In this document: positions 1-6,452 of the stretch, one piece after another | Numbering within the stretch: position 1 is the stretch's first letter | How the letters are laid out: the number at the start of each line of letters is the position of its first letter | DNA from: Bifidobacterium breve | GTDB taxonomy: Bacteria; Actinomycetota; Actinomycetes; Nanopelagicales; Nanopelagicaceae | Direction of reading: 5' to 3' | NCBI GenBank assembly: GCA_945866305.1 | Contig: CAMBGS010000008.1 | Span: 1 to 36,515, forward strand | DNA: 36,515 nucleotides | Made by a program: the position numbers and the translations under genes | The notes under the pieces: model-generated | The model's database searches: none | What the model was told of the DNA's origin: nothing | What the model saw: only the letters and a program-made list of their open reading frames with translations

Positions 1-31
1 CGTGGCGCACTACATGGACCGTTGAACTCAT
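1..31 (-). CDS. Histidine phosphatase superfamily protein (5' end only)
   Basis: Only the first ten codons are present, read leftward from ATG at 31-29: MSSTVHVVRH, running off the window edge. The VHVVRH stretch is how actinobacterial phosphoglycerate-mutase-like histidine phosphatases (for example the Rv0525 type) begin; the final H would be the phospho-accepting histidine of the RHG motif, whose G lies just outside. The ATG has a TATGCT box 7 nt upstream, which supports a real start. Enzyme substrate cannot be inferred from ten residues. It is divergent from the HAD phosphatase at 94. Confidence 0.6.
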   Translation of the reverse strand, partial: MSSTVHVVRH

Positions 32-38
32 AGCGCTA

Positions 39-44
39 AGCATA
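39..44 (-). promoter_or_regulatory. -10 box, leaderless promoter of the histidine phosphatase gene
   Basis: TATGCT on the minus strand, 7 nt before the ATG at 31-29. It matches the actinobacterial TANNNT -10 consensus at the spacing that places the transcription start on the start codon. No clear -35 element is visible. Confidence 0.5.
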
Positions 45-81
45 AAGCGTCATACGGCAGGGCAATATCGCGCTTAATCGC

Positions 82-87
82 TAGGGT
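82..87 (+). promoter_or_regulatory. -10 box, leaderless promoter of the HAD phosphatase gene
   Basis: TAGGGT lies 6 nt upstream of the ATG at 94. No Shine-Dalgarno sequence is present, so a leaderless transcript is likely. The 62-bp gap 32-93 holds this promoter and the divergent one at 39-44. Confidence 0.5.
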
Positions 88-93
88 AGTGAC

Positions 94-861
94 ATGTCAC
101 TCACACCGCGGCGTGCGGCTTTCTTCGACGTCGATAACACCTTGGTGCGAGGCTCGACTATCTACTTTCTTGGACGCGGAATGTACCAACGTGGCTTCTT
201 TACAAAGTCTGATATTTCGCGATTTGTATTAGCCAATCTGAGATTTCGCTTAACAGGAACTGAAAAGCAAGATGAGATAAATCGTTTCCAAAAATCTGCG
301 CAAGATTTTATCGGCGGACACAATGTCTCCGAAATTCAAGCAGTGGCTCAAGAAATTTATGATGAGTATGTTTCCCCCGCTTTGTGGGAAGGAACGATTG
401 AGATTGCACAGCGTCACCTAAACGATGGAGTTGAAGTTTGGTTAGTCACTGCCGCACCTGAAGATATGGCAACACTTATTGCTGAACGTTTAGGATTTAC
501 TGGCGCAATTGGAAGTAAAGCGGCGATAGAAGATGGTCATTACACCGGTGCCATGAACGGACCACTCTTACACGGACGCGAGAAAGCTACTGCGATGCAG
601 GAACTTGCTATAGAAAACGGATTTGATTTGGCGAATTGTTTTGGATACTCAGATAGCTACAACGACCTACCCTTACTGCTAACTGTTGGAAATCCATCTG
701 CCATCAACCCAGATGCAAAATTAAGAATTCGTGCTTTGCAAGAGCGCTGGCCAATCCATGATTTCCGGCGGATGAGATTTCTAAATCGTTTACTTGGGCC
801 AATGGTCTCTCGCCTCGCTTGGCTCGGCACCAGACTCACTCCCCGCCGAAAGCAACGCTGA
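94..861 (+). CDS. HAD-IB family (SerB-like) hydrolase
   Basis: A 255-residue cytoplasmic phosphatase of the haloacid dehalogenase superfamily, subfamily IB. The nucleophile motif FDVDNTLV is near the N-terminus (D12 and D14). A motif II threonine is in WLVTAA, the motif III lysine is in GREKA, and the acidic motif IV is GYSDSYNDLP. The end of motif IV plus the NPDAKLR segment is typical of the SerB1-like actinobacterial group. Members are often annotated as phosphoserine phosphatases, but substrate is rarely tested, so I give no symbol. The C-terminal 30 residues are basic and may touch the membrane (inference). The gene is a single cistron, 53 bp before the helicase operon. Confidence 0.88.
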   Translation: MSLTPRRAAFFDVDNTLVRGSTIYFLGRGMYQRGFFTKSDISRFVLANLRFRLTGTEKQDEINRFQKSAQDFIGGHNVSEIQAVAQEIYDEYVSPALWEGTIEIAQRHLNDGVEVWLVTAAPEDMATLIAERLGFTGAIGSKAAIEDGHYTGAMNGPLLHGREKATAMQELAIENGFDLANCFGYSDSYNDLPLLLTVGNPSAINPDAKLRIRALQERWPIHDFRRMRFLNRLLGPMVSRLAWLGTRLTPRRKQR

Positions 862-890
862 GTTAAAAAGCCAATTCGCGCTGCAACCTC

Positions 891-913
891 ACTTGCCAGT
901 AATGTAGGCAAGT
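891..913 (+). promoter_or_regulatory. Inverted repeat surrounding the -10 box of the XPB operon
   Basis: ACTTGCC (891-897) and GGCAAGT (907-913) form perfect 7-bp arms separated by 9 nt. The loop contains TAATGT (900-905), a TANNNT -10 candidate 9 nt before the ATG at 915. As DNA this looks like an operator over the promoter. As RNA it would be only partly transcribed. No known regulator consensus was recognised. Confidence 0.45.
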
Positions 914-914
914 T

Positions 915-3116
915 ATGGAAACGCGCTCCTTTGCAGATTACTTACGTACCCTGGATGACGCTGCCCTAATTTCACTCTTCTCGCATCGGCCAGATCTAGT
1001 AACGCCCGTGCCACCTGATGTTGCCTCACTTGCTGTGCGTGCAACATCTGCGCCAAGTTTGGCGCGGGCAATCGATGCGCTAAACGCTTGGCAATATCAA
1101 GTCTTAGAAGCTTGCGCCGTTGTCGCGGAACCATTTAATGAAAAGAATATTGCTGCACTTACTGACAAAGCGGCGCTCTTTGTGATTCCTGGGTTGGTTG
1201 AACGTGGATTGGTATACACAGGAAAAGATGGACTTTATCTGCCAACTACTGTGCGCGAAGTTCTTGGTAGCGATATTGCTGGACTTGGTCCGCAATCTAT
1301 GGCGAAGCTAAATTTAAAAAAGTTAGAAGAAGCACTACCGGCTGCAAAGAAAGCGCTAGACGCCATGGTTTGGGGCCCGCCGCGCGGAACGGTTGCCGAT
1401 GTCAAGAAACCAGGGGCAGGAGTTCAATGGCTACTTGAAAATGATTTTGTAGTTGTTGCAAATTCTCATACTGTTTTGATGCCACGCGAGGTAGCGATCC
1501 ATTTGCGCGGTGGCCAGTTACATAAAGAACTTTTCTTACAAGCGCCAGAGTTGGCAGCAGATAAGCGAGATGGCAAGAGCGTTCAACTTGCAGCAATTGC
1601 AAACATTTCAACTTTCTTGCGTTGGACCGAAGAGATTCTAAATTTCTGGGCTCAAGAACCTGCAGATGCTCTGCGCTCTGGCGGGCTAGGCGTTCGAGAT
1701 TTGAAGATAATCTCAAACCACCTTGGCGTAGATTCAAACTGTGCGGCATTCGTCGCCGAATTGGCTTATCTATCTGGCCTCTTAAGTATTGAAGCCGACG
1801 ATCGCATTCTTCCCACTAGCCAATTTGATATTTGGTTGACCCAGACGCCTTCTGCACGTTGGCAATCACTTGTCTCGCAATGGCTAATTACTTCGCGGAT
1901 GAGTGGCTTAGTAGGCAAAGAAGAGTCCAAGAACGTTTCGCCTCTTGGTCCTGAACTTGATCGCGTTGCCGCTGCTCCAATTCGCAAGTTAACTCTGCGA
2001 TTACTGCAAGAAAGCCAAGGATCTGCGCCAAAAATTGAATCGTTACTTTCGCTCGCACAATGGAATACCCCAGCAAGACGAAGTGGTGGAATACCAAGTG
2101 ATTACATTGGCTGGAATTTACGTGAAGCAGAATGGCTTGGAATCACTGGGCAAGGTGCGATTTCAAAGTATGGAATTGGGCTTTTAACTGGAGCAGATCT
2201 AAATGAGATTGATGAAGATCTTCCAAAACCCGTTGCTCACATTCTTATTCAAAGCGACCACACCGCAATTGCACCTGGCCCGCTTGAGCATGAAATTGCT
2301 CAAGAGCTGGCGATTCTTGCTGAAATTGAAAGTCGCGGTGGTGCAACTGTTTATCGCTTTAGTGAAGCCACTATCCGTCGCGGCTTAGATCACGGACGCA
2401 CCGGAGATGAGATTAAGGCATTTTTAAAGAAGACTTCTAAGACTCCAATGCCACAACCACTTGAATATTTAATTGCCGATGTTGCCAAGAAACACGGCAA
2501 GTTACGCGTTGGCAATACTGCAGCATTTATTAGATGCGAAGATCCTGCCTTGATCGCGCAGATCATTAGCGATAAGCGGTTAGAAATGTTATCGCTTCGC
2601 CAAATATCTCCAGAAGTTCTAATCTGCCAACACGATGCCGCTGATGCGATGTCTATCTTGCGCGGCTTTGGATATTTACCAGCGGGAGAAGATTCACAAG
2701 GTGCGCTACTTAGCGGGCCAAGAATTCAACGCGCAAAAGGAAAAGCAAGGCCACCAAGAATCATTGGAGAATTTGATCGTCCTGATGAGTTGCAGTTAGA
2801 AGCGGCGTTGCGCGCACTTCGCACTGGAGAAAAGTCCAGCCATCGCCAAAGCACGTTACGCAATATCGCATCTAATGCGCTGGGTTCACTTCCGCGCACA
2901 ACCGCCAATGAAACTTTAGATATCTTGGCAGATTATTTAAGAAATCAGCCAGCCACTTCTCTCTCAATTGGTTATGCCGACAACAATGGCCTAGTTTCAC
3001 ATCGCATCATTGATCCCTTAAAGCTCTCGGCTGGTTCTCTCATTGCGCGCGATCACGCCACTGGCGAGGTTCAAACCTTTAGAATTGCGCGCATAACAGG
3101 GGTGGCGGCGATATGA
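915..3116 (+). CDS. XPB-partner protein: helicase C-terminal-like domain with WYL-like C-terminus
   Basis: A 733-residue protein of the conserved actinobacterial family represented by Rv0862c, encoded beside the XPB helicase. No Walker motifs are visible, so it is not itself an ATPase. The N-terminal half is helical and winged-helix-like. About residues 440-600 resemble the XPB/Ssl2-associated helicase C-terminal-like domain found in this family. The last ~52 residues (from SLSIGYADNNG to FRIARITGVA) have the strand pattern of a WYL domain: an R-x-x-x-P step followed by a basic terminal strand. A role in DNA repair or DNA-damage response with XPB is inferred from context. It overlaps the next gene by ATGA (3113-3116), so the two are probably translationally coupled. 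Confidence 0.82.
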   Translation: METRSFADYLRTLDDAALISLFSHRPDLVTPVPPDVASLAVRATSAPSLARAIDALNAWQYQVLEACAVVAEPFNEKNIAALTDKAALFVIPGLVERGLVYTGKDGLYLPTTVREVLGSDIAGLGPQSMAKLNLKKLEEALPAAKKALDAMVWGPPRGTVADVKKPGAGVQWLLENDFVVVANSHTVLMPREVAIHLRGGQLHKELFLQAPELAADKRDGKSVQLAAIANISTFLRWTEEILNFWAQEPADALRSGGLGVRDLKIISNHLGVDSNCAAFVAELAYLSGLLSIEADDRILPTSQFDIWLTQTPSARWQSLVSQWLITSRMSGLVGKEESKNVSPLGPELDRVAAAPIRKLTLRLLQESQGSAPKIESLLSLAQWNTPARRSGGIPSDYIGWNLREAEWLGITGQGAISKYGIGLLTGADLNEIDEDLPKPVAHILIQSDHTAIAPGPLEHEIAQELAILAEIESRGGATVYRFSEATIRRGLDHGRTGDEIKAFLKKTSKTPMPQPLEYLIADVAKKHGKLRVGNTAAFIRCEDPALIAQIISDKRLEMLSLRQISPEVLICQHDAADAMSILRGFGYLPAGEDSQGALLSGPRIQRAKGKARPPRIIGEFDRPDELQLEAALRALRTGEKSSHRQSTLRNIASNALGSLPRTTANETLDILADYLRNQPATSLSIGYADNNGLVSHRIIDPLKLSAGSLIARDHATGEVQTFRIARITGVAAI

Positions 3117-4222
3117 CGAGCACAGATGAAGCTAAATACGGCAGACTTGACCCTATGTTGGCTGCGATTGAAGCATTGGTGCGATGTGAATCGCCAACTG
3201 AAGATATCGCCGCTTGCCAGAACGTCGTTCGTTTAGCAAGCGATATTGCAACTCGAGTTCTTGGAACACCTGCGCAAATTAAAGAGATTAAAGGACGCCC
3301 AGTATTTTGGTGGGGCGCTAGCCAACCCGAAATTCTTTTACTTGCCCACCTCGACACTGTTTGGCCACACGGTTCGTATCAACCTCTCTGGGAAGTTAAA
3401 GGCGATGTTGTTCGCGGCCCTGGAGTCTTTGATATGAAAGCGGGTTTTGTACAAGCGCTATTTGCACTAAAAGATATTGAAGGTGCGGCAAATCGTGTTG
3501 CCCTAGTTGCAACTACCGATGAAGAAACTGGTTCGTTTGCATCGCGAGAATTAATCAAGGAGCTTTCTGCAACCGCCAAAGCTGTCTTAGTTTTAGAATC
3601 ATCACTTGACGGCAAAGTTAAGACTGGTCGTAAAGGTACAGCGATGTACAAGGTAGCGGTGCACGGACTTGCATCTCATGCGGGTCTAGAACCCGAAAAG
3701 GGCGTCAACGCCACTGTTGAAATCGCTCACGTGATTCTCCAACTTGCTGCACTAGAGAATAAAGAGCACGGTACAACCGTAGTTCCGACTCTATTGAAAT
3801 CTGGAAATAGTGCAAACACAATTCCTGATCTAGCCGTTCTTGAAATAGATGCGCGTTCTTTTGCACAAAGTGAACTTGAGCGAATTGATGTGGCGATTAA
3901 ATCTCTTAAGGAGACTGTTTCTGGCGCACATTTAGAAATTACAGGTGGGCTGAATCGTCCACCGCTACAGCCATCATCAACCAAAGCGTTGTATGAACAG
4001 ATTGAACAAGTTGCTAAATCAATTGGAATGGCTCCTTTAGGTTGTGCCGAAGTTGGTGGAGCCAGTGATGGTAATTTCGCAGCAGCTGCTGGCGCACAAG
4101 TGCTCGATGGATTAGGCGCGGTTGGCGGTGGTGCACACGCGCCAAGTGAATGGGTTAGTTTGAAATCCATTGAAGAACGTAGAGCGCTGATGCACGCATT
4201 CATTAAAGACTTGCTGAAATGA
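3113..4222 (+). CDS. M20-family metallopeptidase (carboxypeptidase G2-like)
   Basis: A 369-residue dizinc exopeptidase of clan MH. Metal ligands and catalytic residues are visible in order: H79-x-D81 in LAHLDTVWP, bridging D107 in GVFDMKAG, the general base E137 with E138 in TTDEETGS, and a late ligand histidine in GGGAHAPSE. The middle region around GLASHAGLEPEKGVNA is the lid/dimerisation domain, which has the usual histidine. The family releases C-terminal residues such as glutamate from peptides or folates; the actual substrate is unknown. There is no signal peptide, so it is cytoplasmic. It is locked between the two helicase-operon genes by ATGA overlaps at both ends, which is unexpected for a peptidase. 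Confidence 0.9.
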   Translation: MTSTDEAKYGRLDPMLAAIEALVRCESPTEDIAACQNVVRLASDIATRVLGTPAQIKEIKGRPVFWWGASQPEILLLAHLDTVWPHGSYQPLWEVKGDVVRGPGVFDMKAGFVQALFALKDIEGAANRVALVATTDEETGSFASRELIKELSATAKAVLVLESSLDGKVKTGRKGTAMYKVAVHGLASHAGLEPEKGVNATVEIAHVILQLAALENKEHGTTVVPTLLKSGNSANTIPDLAVLEIDARSFAQSELERIDVAIKSLKETVSGAHLEITGGLNRPPLQPSSTKALYEQIEQVAKSIGMAPLGCAEVGGASDGNFAAAAGAQVLDGLGAVGGGAHAPSEWVSLKSIEERRALMHAFIKDLLK

Positions 4223-5868
4223 GTGAAGGTCCGCTTATAGTTCAGAGCGATAAAACGCTTCTGCTAGATATCGATCATCCGCTTTCAACAGAATGTCGTC
4301 GCGCGATTGCGCCTTTTGCCGAACTAGAACGTTCGCCAGAACATATCCATACCTACCGCTTAACTAACTTGGGCTTATGGAATGCGCGTGCGGCTGGCCA
4401 CGATGCAGAGCTAGTGATCGATACATTGATTAAGTATTCACGGTACGCGGTTCCGCATTCTCTTCTAGTAGATGTTGCCGAAACAATGTCTCGCTATGGG
4501 CGTTTACGTTTAGAAGCGGATCCAGTGCACGGGCTAATCTTGATCACAACCGATGTTGGTGTTTTAGAAGAAGTTATTCGTGCCAAGAAGATCGCTCCAC
4601 TTTTGGGTGTCCGTATTGATCCCGAAACTATTGCGGTTCATCCCAGCCAACGTGGTGCGATTAAGCAATCGCTTCTGCGACTCGGTTGGCCGGCTGAAGA
4701 TTTTGCAGGATACGTTGATGGTCAAGCCCATGAAATTTCGCTTAAGCAAAATGATTGGAAGATTCGTCCCTATCAAGAGTTAGCTGCTGAAGGGTTTTGG
4801 CACGGTGGTTCAGGCGTCGTTGTTCTTCCTTGTGGCGCTGGAAAAACTATAGTCGGTGCAGCCGCGATGGCACACGCCAAAGCAACAACTTTAATTTTAG
4901 TTACCAACACGGTGGCGGCGCGGCAGTGGCGAGAAGAACTTTTGCGCAGAACCACGTTGAATGAAGATGAGATTGGCGAATATTCCGGAGCCAAGAAAGA
5001 GATTCGTCCGGTAACAATCGCAACTTACCAAGTTATGACCAAGAAAAAGAATGGCGTTTACTCTCATTTAGATTTATTCGATACCCATGACTGGGGGCTG
5101 ATTATTTATGATGAAGTTCATTTATTGCCAGCTCCAATCTTCCGTTTTACTGCAGATATTCAGTCGCGCCGCCGCTTAGGGCTTACCGCCACTTTAGTTC
5201 GTGAAGATGGCATGGAAGGTGAAGTATTTTCACTTATCGGACCAAAACGTTTTGATGTACCTTGGAAAGAGATTGAAGCGCAGGGCTACATTGCGCCAGC
5301 CGAATGTATTGAAGTCCGAGTGAACCTAACTGAAGCAGAACGACTTTCTTATGCAACTGCAGAACCTGAAGAGAGATATCGCTATTGCGCAACGACCCGA
5401 ACAAAGCGTAATGTCGTTGAAAAATTGGTGGATCTTCACGCTGGAGAACAAATTCTCGTGATTGGCCAATACATCAATCAATTAGACGAACTCTCTGAAA
5501 CGCTGGGGGTACCAGTTATTAAAGGCGAGACTCCGATTAAAGAGCGCGAAAGGCTATTCGCTGCATTCCGTACTGGTGAAATTACTTGCTTAGTAGTTTC
5601 AAAAGTTGCAAACTTTTCGATTGATCTTCCGGAGGCAACAATTGCTATCCAAGTCTCGGGTGCATTTGGTTCGCGCCAGGAAGAAGCGCAGCGACTTGGC
5701 CGTATCGTAAGACCAAAAGCGGATGGGCGTGGAGCAAAGTTCTATTCTGTGGTTTCGCGCGACACTATCGATCAAGATTTTGCACAGAATCGCCAACGCT
5801 TCCTCGCGGAGCAAGGTTATTCATATCGAATTATTGACGCTGACGATGTTTTTCAAGGGAAGATCTAA
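4219..5868 (+). CDS. XPB/ERCC3-type superfamily 2 DNA helicase
   Basis: A 549-residue 3'-5' DNA helicase of the prokaryotic XPB family (mycobacterial XPB is about the same length). The first ~170 residues form the damage-recognition-like N-domain. The SF2 motor follows: Walker A CGAGKT (K209), Walker B/motif II DEVH (298-301), motif III LTATLVRED and motif VI QRLGRIVRPK with arginine fingers. Bacterial XPBs unwind and anneal DNA, and eukaryotic XPB acts in nucleotide-excision repair and TFIIH; the bacterial in vivo role is not settled. It begins at ATG 4219, overlapping the peptidase stop by 4 bp, and its 3' end overlaps the convergent glutaredoxin-like gene by 38 bp. Confidence 0.95.
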   Translation: MSEGPLIVQSDKTLLLDIDHPLSTECRRAIAPFAELERSPEHIHTYRLTNLGLWNARAAGHDAELVIDTLIKYSRYAVPHSLLVDVAETMSRYGRLRLEADPVHGLILITTDVGVLEEVIRAKKIAPLLGVRIDPETIAVHPSQRGAIKQSLLRLGWPAEDFAGYVDGQAHEISLKQNDWKIRPYQELAAEGFWHGGSGVVVLPCGAGKTIVGAAAMAHAKATTLILVTNTVAARQWREELLRRTTLNEDEIGEYSGAKKEIRPVTIATYQVMTKKKNGVYSHLDLFDTHDWGLIIYDEVHLLPAPIFRFTADIQSRRRLGLTATLVREDGMEGEVFSLIGPKRFDVPWKEIEAQGYIAPAECIEVRVNLTEAERLSYATAEPEERYRYCATTRTKRNVVEKLVDLHAGEQILVIGQYINQLDELSETLGVPVIKGETPIKERERLFAAFRTGEITCLVVSKVANFSIDLPEATIAIQVSGAFGSRQEEAQRLGRIVRPKADGRGAKFYSVVSRDTIDQDFAQNRQRFLAEQGYSYRIIDADDVFQGKI

Positions 5869-6085
5869 ATCTCATCGGATCGACTTTATAAAAGTCGTGA
5901 TGCTCCCCATCTATATGTATAACTGGAACTTCGTGCCCATACAACTTTTCTAGGTCATTTAGGCCATCTATATATTTTATTTCTAATTTAAAGTTGAGCT
6001 CATCTTTCAATTCTGTAAGAGTTCTTTCAGCAACCTCGCAAAGATGACATCCATGGCGCGAATAGATTGTTATTAAGTTGCTCAT
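5831..6085 (-). CDS. Glutaredoxin-like thioredoxin-fold protein
   Basis: An 84-residue cytoplasmic thioredoxin-fold protein with a CxxC active site (CHLC, C13 and C16) after the first strand LITIYSRHG, and a cis-proline in HEVPVIHID. It matches the DUF836/glutaredoxin-like family common in actinobacteria. It probably does dithiol-disulfide exchange, partner unknown. The start ATG at 6085 overlaps the stop of the upstream 111-aa gene as ATGA, so the pair is an operon. The 3' end runs 38 bp into the coding end of the XPB helicase gene on the other strand. Confidence 0.85.
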   Translation of the reverse strand: MSNLITIYSRHGCHLCEVAERTLTELKDELNFKLEIKYIDGLNDLEKLYGHEVPVIHIDGEHHDFYKVDPMRFRSSLEKHRQRQ

Positions 6086-6417
6086 TTTTTCTTAGATTGC
6101 TTTGAGGTAAAGGCGCGATCGACTAATTCTTGAATCACCAGAGTTGCATCACCTTTCGCGCGATACAAATTCTCTTCCGCGTTTTTTAAAACAGTTTCTG
6201 CGGTAGTTTTCGTAACTGTGCCAACTAATGGACCATACTTCTTTGAGAAAATCGTGTGAGCTAACTGACCAATTGCGCTGGCTAACTCTCCACGAGCTTC
6301 ATCTAAAGTGGGTTCGGGTTGTGCTGATTCTGAGGAAAAGTTAAGGACTGCAGGTCGCTCAGATTTCATTCGAGCAATTACCTGATCTAATTCAGAATTA
6401 CCGCTATCGGGGGACAT
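6082..6417 (-). CDS. Conserved-looking hypothetical protein, 111 aa
   Basis: Not recognised. The protein has a short polar, acidic N-terminal part, then helical segments (about residues 38-105) rich in alanine, glutamate and lysine, and ends in a lysine-rich tail (KQSKKK). There is no signal peptide, membrane segment or cysteine. It is coupled to the glutaredoxin-like gene by an ATGA overlap and is divergent from the secreted protease-like gene, with 35 bp between starts. A weak -10-like GAGAAT lies 6 nt before the ATG. The function is unknown; a nucleoid- or protein-binding helical protein would fit the composition, but this is a guess. Confidence 0.65.
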   Translation of the reverse strand: MSPDSGNSELDQVIARMKSERPAVLNFSSESAQPEPTLDEARGELASAIGQLAHTIFSKKYGPLVGTVTKTTAETVLKNAEENLYRAKGDATLVIQELVDRAFTSKQSKKK

Positions 6418-6438
6418 GGAGACATTCTCGCATCCTGA

Positions 6439-6444
6439 TACCGT
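6439..6444 (+). promoter_or_regulatory. -10 box, leaderless promoter of the secreted HExxH protein gene
   Basis: TACCGT lies 8 nt before ATG 6453, with no Shine-Dalgarno between them. The whole divergent gap (6418-6452) is 35 bp, so its -35 region must overlap the 5' end of the opposite gene. Confidence 0.4.
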
Positions 6445-6452
6445 TAGGCGCT

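Noticed and set aside
3727-4203. 158-codon leftward frame inside the M20 peptidase
   Set aside because: It is an antisense shadow of an intact enzyme gene, with biased composition and no start signals.
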